Translations under genes and position numbers: made by a program
Part shown: piece after piece, positions 10,550 through 19,934 of the stretch
Layout of the letters: the number at the start of each line of letters is the position of its first letter
How positions within the stretch are numbered: position 1 is the first letter of the stretch
The notes under the pieces: model-generated
The model's database searches: none
What the model saw: only the letters and a program-made list of their open reading frames with translations
What the model was told of the DNA's origin: nothing
Assembly: GCF_002864045.1 (NCBI RefSeq)
Contig: NZ_PJPV01000007.1
Coordinates: 1 to 64,000, forward strand
Origin: Endozoicomonas acroporae
Lineage (GTDB): Bacteria > Pseudomonadota > Gammaproteobacteria > Pseudomonadales > Endozoicomonadaceae
DNA: 64,000 nt
Direction: 5' to 3'

Positions 10550-10660
10550 CTCCGTTGTCATTCTGTACAGGGATTGTACAGAATCCATCTTACATGGATG
10601 TGAACGGCCGTTGGCTATCCCTGCAAGGTGGATTCCGTACAATCCGGAATGACAGCGGAG
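10550..10660. repeat. 111-bp inverted-repeat (MITE-like) element
   Basis: The left end CTCCGTTGTCATTCTGTACA and the reverse complement of the right end (CTCCGCTGTCATTCCGGATT) agree, and the match runs on through GGATTGTACAGAATCCA and GGATTGTACGGAATCCA. The arms are about 33 bases around a short unrelated centre. No coding capacity. Only one copy was seen in this window. Confidence 0.65.
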
Positions 10661-10823
10661 TAAGGCAACCGGTTTTTTGCTATAAATTGCTTAATGTCTA
10701 CCCTGGAACGTCTGTTCACAGCTCTATCAATACCAATTATTGGCCTGTTACGGCTTTTTATTAATTTAATGCATATAAAATTGCCGTAAACACAGACATG
10801 ACCCATTAAACGAGCAGTACGCT

Positions 10824-11066
10824 ATGTTAAACCGGAAATTACGGGGACACTTTGCGTATTTTGGCATTACAGGCAATCTCAAGGCCCTGAAAGCAGTGCA
10901 TCATAAAGTACAGGAAATCTGGCACAAATGGCTGGGGCGTCGATCTCGGAAAAGCTATATTCCGTGGGAGAAATTCACCCAGTTCCTGAAACGCTTCCCC
11001 CTGACACCGCCAAGAATCCAGCATCAGTACTACCAAGGTTATCAGTTAGTGAACCAGTATCCATGA
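10824..11066 (+). pseudogene. C-terminal remnant of a group II intron reverse transcriptase/maturase
   Basis: The 80-codon frame begins MLNRKLRGHFAYFGITGN and contains IWHKWLGRRS and WEKFTQFLKRFPL. These are the maturase (X) and thumb motifs at the C-terminus of group II intron-encoded proteins. The whole reverse transcriptase domain is missing, and the match starts abruptly at about 10818. The intron RNA tail follows directly. This is a dead 5'-truncated intron. Confidence 0.85.
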
Positions 11067-11067
11067 G

Positions 11068-11138
11068 GAACCGGATGCCTTAAGTGGGCTCGTCCGGATC
11101 TGCGAGGGCTGAGGGCGGTAACGTCCTCATCTACTCGG
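11068..11138 (+). ncRNA. Group II intron domains V and VI (intron 3' end)
   Basis: GAACCGGATGCC at 11068 pairs with the GGCTCGTCCGGATC that ends at 11100, forming the domain V hairpin. A second hairpin (GAGGGCTGAGGGCG with CGTCCTCATC) follows and ends at CTACTCGG, which fits domain VI and the usual intron end. It is immediately downstream of the maturase remnant, as expected. The 5' exon-binding part of the intron is absent. Confidence 0.7.
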
Positions 11139-11174
11139 AATTGTGCATAATAATTGTCGTTTATAGAGAAAAGC

Positions 11175-11214
11175 GAAAACCGGGGTCGGGTCTTGAAAAC
11201 CGGGGTCGGGTCTT
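11175..11214. repeat. Two tandem copies of a 20-bp unit
   Basis: GAAAACCGGGGTCGGGTCTT occurs twice without a gap, followed by GAATCTTGAAC. Similar GGGGTC-GGTCTTGAA strings accompany REP-associated transposases in other gammaproteobacteria (recalled, not searched), and a fragment of such a transposase is 700 bases upstream. Confidence 0.6.
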
Positions 11215-11287
11215 GAATCTTGAACACATCGAAGATAAAACTGCCTTTCAATTCTTGCCCTAAAATTTTCAACCCACTTTTTCAGTT

Positions 11288-11866
11288 TTATGATCCATAA
11301 CTATTCGCACTGTTTTTAATCGATATCTGGTCATTTAACGTCCAAAAATCATAAATAACCCCAAGGCCAAAAAAACCAATGGTAAACAGATAAAAAATTC
11401 CCGATATCCATTTCCCCAGGTACATACGATGGACACCGAATACACCAAGGAATGCCAGCAATATCCATGTAACAGAGTAATCATACTGGCCACTATGGAA
11501 ACGAAAATCCGCTTCCCGATCCATGGCCGGGATAAGGAAAAGATCGATCAGCCAGCCGATGCCAAAGAGACCAAGAGTGAACAACCAGATAGTTCCTGTT
11601 AAGTAGTTAACCAAATGAAATCGTATTTTCTGACTAAGTGGGCAGTCACTCTGCGGCGTTACAACTACGGTCACATAGCTACGGCTATGCTCCCTGCGTT
11701 GTGCCTTGCATAGTAACTGCCCACTTAGCCAGAAATATACGATTCCATTTGGCCAACTACTTATAATGAAATCGTTGATCATCAGAATTCCAGGGTACAT
11801 ATTGATCCAGAGCTGATTGAGGTATCTCGGGAATATCATTGACGAAAGTGTTTGCTGAAGCGGCAA
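11288..11866 (-). CDS. TM2-domain protein, 5' end replaced by a palindromic repeat
   Basis: The authentic part is about 11288-11605. It contains the tail of one TM2-type unit (GTIWLFTLGLFGIGWLIDLF) and then a complete TM2 unit (WILLAFLGVFGVHRMYLGKW, then GIFYLFTIGFFGLGVIYDFW). TM2 proteins are small inner-membrane proteins with two helices and a short turn; their function is poorly known. Upstream of codon 88 or so the frame runs through the palindromic repeat at 11600-11764 and then antisense to the neighbouring fragment. The first 80 residues are therefore repeat-derived and the original start is lost. It is probably a pseudogene. Confidence 0.55.
   Translation of the reverse strand: MPLQQTLSSMIFPRYLNQLWINMYPGILMINDFIISSWPNGIVYFWLSGQLLCKAQRREHSRSYVTVVVTPQSDCPLSQKIRFHLVNYLTGTIWLFTLGLFGIGWLIDLFLIPAMDREADFRFHSGQYDYSVTWILLAFLGVFGVHRMYLGKWISGIFYLFTIGFFGLGVIYDFWTLNDQISIKNSANSYGS
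11600..11764. repeat. Long palindromic repeat, copy B
   Basis: This copy has the same architecture as the copy at 12-178: TTAAGTAGTTAACCAAATG at the left, its inverted partner GGCCAACTACTTATAA at the right, and TAGCTACGGCTATGCTCCCT in the centre. It sits exactly where the TM2 gene loses its 5' end and where the 11757-12110 gene loses its 3' end. Confidence 0.88.
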
Positions 11867-12110
11867 GGGTTGAAGAATTAATAGTATATTTATTCAATGA
11901 ATTAAAAGAGTCGGCAAAATTTTCATGTGTATCTGACTGATTATGGTAAACCGGAAAAGGAGCGTTCAGTGTCTGAACAAACAGGCCCAGGTATTCAGGC
12001 TGTTGCCCACTGACACCAGATTTATACGTTTGCCCCGGTAAATCTGACACGCCGCAATGAAGGTCGGTAAAATAACAATCGAATGAAGGTATGTTATTAA
12101 GGTGATTCAT
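11757..12110 (-). pseudogene. N-terminal fragment of a paralogue of the 45146-46270 gene
   Basis: The 117 residues align with the first 110 or so of the Arg-rich repeat protein at 45146-46270. Both start M-[ND]-H, and share [ST]PFPVYHNQSD-like / TPFHVYHSQSD blocks, F-x-SLNKY, and DI-E-PQS-L-[ND]-Y. The frame stops just inside the palindromic repeat, so the C-terminal half is lost. No function can be assigned. Confidence 0.7.
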
Positions 12111-12248
12111 TGAATTGTAGTATTACTGACTTACAGCTAGAGATTACTCTTTCTTATAAAAGTTCCTTTCTGACACGGTTTCAATGTAATTGATGGGTTC
12201 CTTCTATCATGCAATTCGTTTAATTGCTCATTCCAAGAGGTTGTTACT

Positions 12249-12659
12249 ATGCAGGCTTCAGGTGTAAACCAGGTTCAACAAGGTGCCCACGATGCAGTTG
12301 ACAATCTGCCATCGGCTGGTGTTTCACGCCATATAAGGAAAAAAGCAACAGATTTTGGCCGATGCGTTGCCATTATTACTGCGGCAGTACCTTTTTGTGT
12401 AGGTTGTATCGGACATCATTACCTGTTGTCCAGTACCGAGCTAGGACGTCGGTTAATAGCACGTGAATCGGATACTGCGTTGAAGGTGGTAACTGTTCTA
12501 GAGGCAATTTGTATATATCCTGTGATTGTGACCGTTACGAAAATTGCCGAACAGGTATGTATGCGCCCTGGTGGCTTTATTTTCGAGCGAGTCTGTACTT
12601 TGTTGGATGCGTGTGAGCGACAAGCAGCCGGGGATGACGTTCCAGATCGACCAGAATGA
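12249..12659 (+). CDS. Hypothetical small membrane protein, 136 aa
   Basis: ATG 12249 is preceded by AAGAGG. Two hydrophobic stretches are visible, about residues 39-60 (CVAIITAAVPFCVGCIGHHY) and 77-97 (LKVVTVLEAICIYPVIVTVT). The tail is acidic. Seven Cys residues are present, which is many for its size. It converges with uvrA. No family was recognised. Confidence 0.55.
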   Translation: MQASGVNQVQQGAHDAVDNLPSAGVSRHIRKKATDFGRCVAIITAAVPFCVGCIGHHYLLSSTELGRRLIARESDTALKVVTVLEAICIYPVIVTVTKIAEQVCMRPGGFIFERVCTLLDACERQAAGDDVPDRPE

Positions 12660-12684
12660 AGTAGATAGGGATGCTCTTCTCAAT

Positions 12685-12714
12685 AGGTGCAGATTTGGCT
12701 TCTTTTCTGCACCT
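12685..12714. terminator. Hairpin between the convergent 12249 gene and uvrA
   Basis: AGGTGCAGA pairs with TCTGCACCT around a 12-base loop. The T-run is weak on both strands, so termination in either direction is likely but not certain. Confidence 0.5.
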
Positions 12715-12729
12715 TAAGATAGTCGCGTG

Positions 12730-15555
12730 TCAAGCAAGCATCGGTTTCAGGAAGCGGCCGGTATGAGACTCTGGAACATCCGATACGGCTTCCGGGGTGC
12801 CAGCGGCAATAATCTGCCCACCACCATCACCACCCTCCGGGCCCAGGTCAATAATCCAGTCTGCCGTTTTAATCACATCCAGATTGTGCTCAATGACGAC
12901 CACGCTGTTGCCATGATCCCGCAAACGATGAAGGACAGTGAGTAGCTGTTCAATGTCGTGAAAATGGAGCCCGGTGGTGGGCTCGTCCAGTATATAGAGT
13001 GTTTTACCGGTATCCCGTTTGGACAGCTCTTTCGCCAGTTTCACCCGCTGGGCTTCACCACCAGACAAGGTGGTAGCGTTCTGCCCGAGATGAATATAGG
13101 AAAGCCCTACATCCATCAGGGTTTGCAGTTTGCGCTTGATCGCGGGTATTGGATCGAAATATTGCAGTGCTTCTTCCACGGTCATTTCAAGTACTTCGTG
13201 GATGTTCTTGCCTTTGTATTTTACTTCCAGGGTTTCGCGGTTATAACGTTTGCCCTTACAGACATCGCAGGCAACGTAGATATCTGGCAGAAAGTGCATT
13301 TCTACCTTGATAACACCGTCTCCCTGGCAGGCCTCGCATCGGCCACCTTTGACATTAAAGCTGAATCGGCCGGGTTTATAGCCCCGGGAACGAGCCTCCT
13401 GAGTGCCGGCGAAGAGTTCACGAATGGCGGTAAAAATCCCGGTGTAGGTGGCCGGGTTAGAGCGTGGTGTACGGCCAATGGGGCTCTGGTCTATATCAAT
13501 GCATTTATCAAAATGCTGAATGCCGGTTAGCTTTTTATAGGGAGCAGCGGTTAATGTCGTTGCTTTATTGAGCGCTGTGGCGGCCAGCGGATACAGTGTG
13601 CCATTGATTAAGGTGGACTTGCCGGAGCCCGAAACGCCGGTAACACAGGTCATTAAACCCACTGGAATTTCCAGTGTGACATTTTTCAGGTTATTGCCGT
13701 TGCAACCACTGAGTTTCAGGGTTTTCTTTGCGTCTGTGGGTGTTCTTTTGGATGGCACATTGATCCTGCAAATACCTGAGAGGTATTTACCCGTTAAAGA
13801 ATTGGGTGAGTCCATGATCTGCCCCGGGGTTCCCTGGGCGACGATGGCACCACCATGAACACCGGCACCGGGGCCAATATCGATGACATGATCAGCGCTG
13901 CGAATGGCATCTTCATCATGTTCAACGACGATCACCGTGTTACCCAGGTCTCGCAAACGGGTCAGCGTATTCAGAAGACGTTCATTGTCCCGTTGATGTA
14001 GCCCGATACTGGGTTCATCAAGAATATACATAACCCCGACAAGACCTGCGCCAATCTGGCTGGCCAATCGTATTCTCTGGGCCTCACCACCGGAAAGGGT
14101 ATCCGCACTGCGCTCCAGGGTAAGATAGTTCAGGCCGACATTGACCAGAAAGCTCAGGCGATCGCAGATTTCCTTAAGTACTTTCCTGGCAATTTCGCCA
14201 CGGCGACCAGGCAGGTCAAGATCCTGAAAATAGACCAGCGCTTTTTCAACGGGTAATTTAACCAGGTCCGGCAGGGTTTCATTCTGGACAAATACATTCC
14301 GGGCTTCTTTCCGTAAACGGGTGCCTTTACAGGATGGGCATGGCTGGGTGCTGAGGTACTTGGCCAGCTCTTCCCGGACGGACTGGGAGTCGGTGTCCCT
14401 GAAACGTCGCTCAAAGTTGGGAATAATGCCTTCAAAAATATGCCGTTTTTTATAGACATCTCCCCGGTCATTGACGTAACTGAAATTGACCTCTTCATCA
14501 CCGGACCCATGAAGAATAATATTCTGCTGTTCCGGGCTTAAGTCATCAAACGGGGTGTCAATGCTGAAACCGTAGTGAGCGGCCAGTGATTTCAGCAGGT
14601 GAAAGTAGTAAACACTGCGCCGGTCCCAACCACGGATTGCGCCTTCTGCCAGGGTCAATTCAGGGTGCTGTACTATACGATCCTGGTCGAAGAACTGCTT
14701 AACACCCAGCCCATCACAAGTGGCGCATGCTCCGGCCGGATTGTTAAAGGAAAAAAGCCGTGGTTCCAGCTCATTGAGGCTGTAACCGCATTCCGGGCAG
14801 GCGAACCGGGAAGAGAAGACAATGTCGTCTTTAGCGTCATCATCCATGTAGCTGACAGTAGCAAGACCATCAGTCAACTCAAGGGCCGTTTCAAACGACT
14901 CGGAGAGGCGCAGTTGTAAATCATCACGCACCTTGAAGCGGTCTATGACCACTTCGATGGTGTGCTTCTTCTTTTTATCCAGTTTTGGTGGTGTATCAAG
15001 ATCCGTAACAATCCCGTTGATTCTGGCACGGATAAAACCGTTGCTTCTCAGTTCGTTGAATACATGGAGGTGTTCACCTTTGCGCCCCCTGACCACCGGG
15101 GCCAGCAGCATCAGTTTGGTGCCTTCAGGCAGTGCCAGAACCTGGTCTACCATCTGACTGACGGTTTGAGCTTCCAGGTGCAGGTGGTGTGTCGGGCAGT
15201 GTGGAATGCCGACGCGGGCAAACAGCAACCGGAGATAGTCATAGATTTCTGTGATCGTACCGACGGTGGAGCGCGGGTTATGGCTGGTGGATTTCTGCTC
15301 AATGGAGATAGCCGGCGAGAGTCCTTCGATATGGTCTACATCGGGCTTTTCCATCATGGATAGAAATTGGCGGGCATAGGCTGACAGGGACTCAACATAA
15401 CGACGCTGACCTTCTGCATACAGCGTGTCAAAGGCCAGGGAAGATTTACCGGAACCCGATAGGCCGGTGATTACTATCAGGCTGTCACGGGGCATCTCCA
15501 GGTTGATGTTCTTCAGATTGTGTGTACGTGCGCCCTGTACGGTAATCTTTTCCAC
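12730..15555 (-). CDS. uvrA: Excinuclease ABC subunit A UvrA
   Basis: UvrA is the DNA damage sensor of nucleotide excision repair; the dimer loads UvrB. Its 941 residues match E. coli (940). Both ABC ATPase units are complete: Walker [17 protein letters not shown] near residue 31 and [17 protein letters not shown] near 640, with signatures [16 protein letters not shown] and [16 protein letters not shown]. Zinc-binding Cys pairs (CPECGY...[14 protein letters not shown]...[10 protein letters not shown]) are intact. In Pseudomonas uvrA is divergent from an MFS gene and ssb. The same arrangement is kept here with two extra genes inserted. Confidence 0.98.
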   Translation of the reverse strand: MEKITVQGARTHNLKNINLEMPRDSLIVITGLSGSGKSSLAFDTLYAEGQRRYVESLSAYARQFLSMMEKPDVDHIEGLSPAISIEQKSTSHNPRSTVGTITEIYDYLRLLFARVGIPHCPTHHLHLEAQTVSQMVDQVLALPEGTKLMLLAPVVRGRKGEHLHVFNELRSNGFIRARINGIVTDLDTPPKLDKKKKHTIEVVIDRFKVRDDLQLRLSESFETALELTDGLATVSYMDDDAKDDIVFSSRFACPECGYSLNELEPRLFSFNNPAGACATCDGLGVKQFFDQDRIVQHPELTLAEGAIRGWDRRSVYYFHLLKSLAAHYGFSIDTPFDDLSPEQQNIILHGSGDEEVNFSYVNDRGDVYKKRHIFEGIIPNFERRFRDTDSQSVREELAKYLSTQPCPSCKGTRLRKEARNVFVQNETLPDLVKLPVEKALVYFQDLDLPGRRGEIARKVLKEICDRLSFLVNVGLNYLTLERSADTLSGGEAQRIRLASQIGAGLVGVMYILDEPSIGLHQRDNERLLNTLTRLRDLGNTVIVVEHDEDAIRSADHVIDIGPGAGVHGGAIVAQGTPGQIMDSPNSLTGKYLSGICRINVPSKRTPTDAKKTLKLSGCNGNNLKNVTLEIPVGLMTCVTGVSGSGKSTLINGTLYPLAATALNKATTLTAAPYKKLTGIQHFDKCIDIDQSPIGRTPRSNPATYTGIFTAIRELFAGTQEARSRGYKPGRFSFNVKGGRCEACQGDGVIKVEMHFLPDIYVACDVCKGKRYNRETLEVKYKGKNIHEVLEMTVEEALQYFDPIPAIKRKLQTLMDVGLSYIHLGQNATTLSGGEAQRVKLAKELSKRDTGKTLYILDEPTTGLHFHDIEQLLTVLHRLRDHGNSVVVIEHNLDVIKTADWIIDLGPEGGDGGGQIIAAGTPEAVSDVPESHTGRFLKPMLA

Positions 15556-15578
15556 AGCCTTTTCTCCGTGCCAGTGAG

Positions 15579-15630
15579 AGAGCCTGTTGGTGGCCTTTCT
15601 GCAAGCTGAAAAAGGTCACCAACAGGCTCT
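15579..15630. repeat. Strong hairpin upstream of uvrA
   Basis: AGAGCCTGTTGGTG at the left pairs with CACCAACAGGCTCT at the right, with partial pairing (GCCTTT/AAAAGGT) further in. It lies between the stop of the 15647 gene and the uvrA start. No T-run follows on the minus strand, so it may attenuate transcription entering uvrA, protect the upstream mRNA end, or be a REP-like repeat. Confidence 0.7.
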
Positions 15631-15646
15631 GAGAGCAAACGGAGTA

Positions 15647-16501
15647 TTATAAGTAGTCGATCGCCAAGTCTGTAGTAAAAATTGCGACATTCAGCAAAAG
15701 CATCCAGAGGTGGCCGTTGAAATAAAGGCCACCTTTGCTGTCGGTAAAATAGCCGGGGCATCGACAGTCCCATTTCAGTGCGGCTGAATCCAGAGCCAAG
15801 GTCAGAATTTGACCGGCATAAGGATACTCTGAAACTCTGGATATGACGTGGTTCAGTGTGTCGGACCATGCAATTTCATCATTCTTGAATTCAGATGTTT
15901 TGCTGTCAGGGGCTGCAGCACCGGGATTTATATAGGATTGAATATAACGCCAGCCATGATATCCGAGGCTCAGGAGGTAGTAGGTAAAAAAGAAACCTTT
16001 GGTCATTAACCGGTCCGGGTTATTGCTGATGTCCATTAATTTCCCGCTGCAGGGGCAGGCTTCCTGTTGAGTCCAGAGGATATTTCCCGAGTCCAGAAGT
16101 TTGTAGACGTGCACGGCCATATAGGACCACATCAGCAGGTTGCGGGTAGTGAGTAATATCTGTTTGGTTTCATGGTAGGGGCTATGGGAGATCAGAATGA
16201 CTGACTGATCATTAGGGTCAGTTGACATGGGGAGCTTACAGTCTGTGCTTTTCAACGCTTGCAATTTTTCAATGTGATCGTTACTTGAGATTGTGCAAAG
16301 GGTTTCTTTTCCGTGTTCATTAATTGTCGTGTAGCTGGCTGACATCGAGAAGCCTGTGGTTTCTTCTTTGATAGTGTCGGACAGACATGGGAGAGAAATG
16401 GTAAGCAGCATGGACAGGATGCATTGAAACCAAAAATTAAACAAATGTCGTTTTATTCTGATAATTTTATTATGGGCAATGTTATAGGTGCTTTTTGACA
16501 T
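15647..16501 (-). CDS. Secreted or membrane protein, paralogue of the 16650 gene
   Basis: The 284 residues begin with a basic stretch and a hydrophobic segment (residues 24-41, WFQCILSMLLTISLPCLS) that looks like a signal peptide or anchor. Similarity to the next gene upstream is visible in three places: S-A-[SH]-Y-x2-x-N-x-[DH]-G-x-E-x-x-C after the signal, I-L-[LM]-T-[ST]-x-x-L-M-W in the middle, and a hydrophobic tail after GH. Two or three more helices are likely. Several Cys after the signal suggest an oxidising compartment. The family is unknown. Confidence 0.6.
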   Translation of the reverse strand: MSKSTYNIAHNKIIRIKRHLFNFWFQCILSMLLTISLPCLSDTIKEETTGFSMSASYTTINEHGKETLCTISSNDHIEKLQALKSTDCKLPMSTDPNDQSVILISHSPYHETKQILLTTRNLLMWSYMAVHVYKLLDSGNILWTQQEACPCSGKLMDISNNPDRLMTKGFFFTYYLLSLGYHGWRYIQSYINPGAAAPDSKTSEFKNDEIAWSDTLNHVISRVSEYPYAGQILTLALDSAALKWDCRCPGYFTDSKGGLYFNGHLWMLLLNVAIFTTDLAIDYL

Positions 16502-16649
16502 GGATAAAGTTTATCCCTCTGGTTTACTCTCCAACCAACTTACTGGCTCTGAATAGCTCTCTAAAAGGGTACCAACCAAAAGATTGATTTATTTGATTTT
16601 GCAGGCTCCTACGTCAGTCAGGCACTTTATTGGAAATGCCTTGTCCGGT

Positions 16650-17348
16650 TTATATTGCCATATCAAGGACAAAGTGTAATAAATCCAGATCGAGCATCAG
16701 ACTGTTTATGTTAAAGCCAAAGTTAGGGGCCTCCAGCCACCACATAATAAGATCTGCGCTGATGACCAGCATGTGGCCTCCAAGGCCAAGGCTTTCAGGT
16801 TCATCGTTATTACGGTTATCCCGGCCATCAGGATAAAAGTAAGATGAGAGGTGTTTACCAAGGAATGGGTAGAGTGTCTGGTTGGCATTACGGGACAAGC
16901 CTACATTATATAGTGCTGAAAAAACCAGGTATTTCAGTGCTTCACCAGGATGAAAAACCACCAGATTGAGGACCGCAAAAGGTAAGGTGCGAGAGATATT
17001 GACGGCATGGAGGCCGCTGTTTAACCACATTAAATAGTATTTGGAGGTCATCAGGATCGATCTGGGACCAGTGTTTGTTTTTAATGTGACCTCAACATCA
17101 ATATCAGGGTTATTTCGCAGTGTTTCCAGAGTACAGCCAGCTATGTGCAGCCTTTCCCGTTCTTCTTGAGTTTCATTCCCGGTCACAATGCAGCTGATTT
17201 CTGTACCATCACTATTTTGCTTTTTGTAATGTGCCGAAATAGGGGGGTCGGAAACTAATGTATCAGCAGGAAATGCCGTAGATGCAGCAAGTAAGGGAAT
17301 ACAAATGACCAATATAATAAAGGTGTTTTTTTTTAAAGTATCACTCAT
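16650..17348 (-). CDS. Secreted or membrane protein, paralogue of the 15647 gene
   Basis: The 232 residues start with a clear signal peptide (FIILVICIPLLAASTAFPAD, cleavage about residue 29). After it comes ISAHYKKQNSDGTEISCIV, which parallels SMSASYTTINEHGKETLCTI in the neighbour. ILMTSKYYLMWLNSGLHAV parallels ILLTTRNLLMWSYMAVHVY. The C-terminal 45 residues are hydrophobic. This and the 15647 gene look like an old tandem duplication placed between uvrA and the MFS gene. No function can be assigned. Confidence 0.6.
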   Translation of the reverse strand: MSDTLKKNTFIILVICIPLLAASTAFPADTLVSDPPISAHYKKQNSDGTEISCIVTGNETQEERERLHIAGCTLETLRNNPDIDVEVTLKTNTGPRSILMTSKYYLMWLNSGLHAVNISRTLPFAVLNLVVFHPGEALKYLVFSALYNVGLSRNANQTLYPFLGKHLSSYFYPDGRDNRNNDEPESLGLGGHMLVISADLIMWWLEAPNFGFNINSLMLDLDLLHFVLDMAI

Positions 17349-17799
17349 GAATTAATCTACTCACGTGAGGATAGCGTAATAATTCCTGATAGTTTCGATG
17401 TCAGGCTGCTGCCGCTAGCGTTAAACCAGATCATGATACGTGTGCTCGGCTGTTGTTCTTGATATTTGTGATGTTTTTGATAGGCACACAACGAATTTTC
17501 AAGAGGCTCTGACTTGTATTTATAGTCAGCATGTCAGGGTAGCAACAGTGACATTTTGTCGCAGACGCAAGAGAGTGTTTTTGCCTGACCACCTGACCTG
17601 GCGACGATTGCCTGAGTGCCGGTAAAACATCAACGGGTCTCATCATCACTGATGATGACTCCCCCTGGGCTATAATCCGTGAGCATGCTTTGTGCATAGC
17701 ATCCGGGATCCGAATCCTGATAGACTTGCGGCGACACTGTTTATCAGTAATTTTATCAGTTATAACCACCAAAAAAATTCAGGACTTTGCTGTTATCCC
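17349..17799. other. Intergenic region between divergent genes, no feature recognised
   Basis: About 450 bases lie between the 16650 gene (minus) and the MFS gene (plus). Both must have promoters here. I see no convincing consensus promoter, no SOS box of CTGT-N8-ACAG type, and no plausible gene; the open frames in it look random. Confidence 0.4.
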
Positions 17800-19143
17800 A
17801 TGTCATTTGTTGAATTAAAAGCGGCTGTATCCCTTACCCTGGTCTTTGTCTTTCGGATGCTTGGACTGTTTATGGTACTGCCTGTTCTGGCTCTTTTTGC
17901 TGACGATCTTCAGGGAGCTTCGCCCAGTTTGATCGGGGTGGCCATTGGTGCCTATGGGTTCAGCCAGGCCATATTACAGATTCCGTTTGGCTGGCTTTCT
18001 GATCGCTGGGGCAGGAAGCCCGTTATTCTGCTGGGACTGTTTATTTTTCTACTGGGAAGCCTGCTGGCGGCACAGGCTACCACCATCGAGGGAGTGATTG
18101 CCGGGCGTATTTTACAGGGGTGTGGTGCCATTGCCGGCGCGGTGACAGCGTTGATGGCTGACCTTACCCGGGATCAGCATCGAACCAAGGCCATGGCCAT
18201 GATTGGCATGGGCATTGGCCTTGCCTTTGCCATTGCCATGGTACTGGGGCCGGTGGTCAGTGATATCTGGGGGCTGTCCGGACTCTTTATCGCTAATGCC
18301 CTGATGGCGGTGGCAGCGATGCTGGTGATTATCCTGCTGGTGCCAACGCCGGTCATTAAACGGCGGGACTTAAACAGTTCTGTTGATCGTCAGGTGTTGC
18401 ATCAGGTCTTCACTAACCCGGAGTTGCTGAGGCACATTATTGGCATTTTTACCCTCCATTTTGTGTTGATGGCGTTATTCATTTTTATTCCCGAGCTGTT
18501 GAGCAAAGATTTTGATCGCTCTGCTCATGGCGGTATTTATCTGGCCGTCCTGGGCCTGTCATTTGTCATGATGATTCCCCTTATTATTTTCAGTGAGCGT
18601 CAGCGACTGCTCAAGCAGTGTTACAGCTTCAGCATTGTCATTCTGTTCGTGGCTTTTGCGCTGTTTTATCAAGGCATGCTCAGTGTCACGATGTTGTTGG
18701 CGGGCTTATTGATTTTCTTTTTTGGTTTTAATTTTCTGGAAGCCACGCTGCCATCCCTGGTCAGCAAACTCGCGCCAGTGGGAACCCGTGGCACGGTCAT
18801 GGGAGGCTACTCAACCAGCCAGTTTCTGGGGGCTGCCCTGGGCGGCAGCCTTGGGGGCGTTGCCATGGAGTATGGCGGTGCTCCCGCTGTCATAATGCTT
18901 TGTACAATTCCCACTGCCCTGTGGTGCTGGTTGTCTGTTACTATGAAGCAACCACCTTATGTGAGTACTATGGTAATGGCCCTGAATCCTGAGCTTGGTG
19001 ATGTCAGTTCGGTGGGAGAACGACTTGCTGGTATTGACGGTGTTCAGGAAGTGACTGTGCTTGCCGCAGAGAAAACAGCTTATCTGAAAGTTGATAAGCA
19101 GGCACTGAACTGGTCCGAGTTAAGGCAGTTTGGGCAGTGCTAG
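17800..19143 (+). CDS. MFS transporter, YajR-like with C-terminal ferredoxin-fold domain
   Basis: A major facilitator of the inner membrane with about 12 helices. ATG 17800 (447 aa) is chosen because family members start right before the first helix; upstream in-frame codons are not hydrophobic and look random. The MFS loop 2-3 motif is present as GWLSDRWGRKPVI (about residues 63-75), and motif C-like LGPVVSDIWG is in helix 5. After helix 12 comes a small soluble domain of about 60 residues (LAGIDGVQEVTVLAAEKTAY). It has the beta-alpha-beta look of the YAM domain in E. coli YajR. The substrate is unknown. The position between uvrA and ssb is the same as in Pseudomonas. Confidence 0.88.
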   Translation: MSFVELKAAVSLTLVFVFRMLGLFMVLPVLALFADDLQGASPSLIGVAIGAYGFSQAILQIPFGWLSDRWGRKPVILLGLFIFLLGSLLAAQATTIEGVIAGRILQGCGAIAGAVTALMADLTRDQHRTKAMAMIGMGIGLAFAIAMVLGPVVSDIWGLSGLFIANALMAVAAMLVIILLVPTPVIKRRDLNSSVDRQVLHQVFTNPELLRHIIGIFTLHFVLMALFIFIPELLSKDFDRSAHGGIYLAVLGLSFVMMIPLIIFSERQRLLKQCYSFSIVILFVAFALFYQGMLSVTMLLAGLLIFFFGFNFLEATLPSLVSKLAPVGTRGTVMGGYSTSQFLGAALGGSLGGVAMEYGGAPAVIMLCTIPTALWCWLSVTMKQPPYVSTMVMALNPELGDVSSVGERLAGIDGVQEVTVLAAEKTAYLKVDKQALNWSELRQFGQC

Positions 19144-19337
19144 CAATATATGTGGTTCAGATATCAAGCTTGCGGTTTGATACAGAATAAAAACGGGGAA
19201 CCAGATACAGGGCCTTTGTTTTAATAGAGCATTTTTAATATGGAGTGGTCCTGTAAGGTCACTCCATGGTGTCTTCAATGAATGGACTCTGTTCTTGGAG
19301 GCTATTTGAGTTTGAGTGAATATGGCGGAGAAGCTAA

Positions 19338-19916
19338 ATGGCTCGAGGCGTTAATAAAGTAATACTGATTGGTAATCTGGGTAACGATCCGGATGTACGT
19401 TTTACTCCCAATGGCAGTGCCGTTGCCAACCTGAGTCTGGCAACCAGTGAGTCCTGGAAAGACCGTAATACCGGTCAGCAACAGGAGAAAACGGAGTGGC
19501 ACCGGGTGGTTATTTTCGGCAAGCTGGCTGAGATCGCTCAACAGTACCTTCGTAAAGGATCAAAAGTCTATATCGAAGGTAAGCTGCAGACACGTAAGTG
19601 GCAGGGTCAGGACGGTCAGGATCGGTATACTACCGAGATTGTTGTTGATGGATTCAGCGGCCAACTGCAGATGCTGGATGGCCGCCAGGAAGGCGCTATG
19701 GGTGCTCCGATGGGAGGTGGCGGTGGCTACCAGCAGCAGGCACCGCAACAGCAGCAGTCTTATGCTCCGCAGCAGCCTCAGCAATACGGATCACCACCAC
19801 AACAACAACAGCAACAGCAACAGCATCAACCAGCGCAGTCGCAGCAACCGCAATCAAATCCCCAGCCACAGCCTGCTGGTGGTTTTGACGATTTTGATGA
19901 TGATATCCCGTTCTAA
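19338..19916 (+). CDS. ssb: Single-stranded DNA-binding protein Ssb
   Basis: Ssb coats single-stranded DNA in replication, repair and recombination. The 192 residues have the OB-fold in the first 113 (starts [34 protein letters not shown] inside), a Gly/Gln/Pro-rich linker with long Gln runs, and the conserved acidic tip DFDDDIPF that binds partner proteins. GGAGA lies 8 bases before the ATG. The integrated recombinase element begins directly downstream, in the same orientation. Confidence 0.98.
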   Translation: MARGVNKVILIGNLGNDPDVRFTPNGSAVANLSLATSESWKDRNTGQQQEKTEWHRVVIFGKLAEIAQQYLRKGSKVYIEGKLQTRKWQGQDGQDRYTTEIVVDGFSGQLQMLDGRQEGAMGAPMGGGGGYQQQAPQQQQSYAPQQPQQYGSPPQQQQQQQQHQPAQSQQPQSNPQPQPAGGFDDFDDDIPF

Positions 19917-19934
19917 AAAACCAAACTTAAAAAT

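Noticed and set aside
17431-17772. 113-codon minus-strand frame between divergent genes
   Set aside because: Its composition is random, it overlaps the MFS leader, and no ribosome site or motif supports it.
19338-19916. CAG/CAA runs in ssb as an unstable repeat or misassembly
   Set aside because: Gln-rich linkers are normal in gammaproteobacterial Ssb, and the frame continues to the conserved acidic tip.
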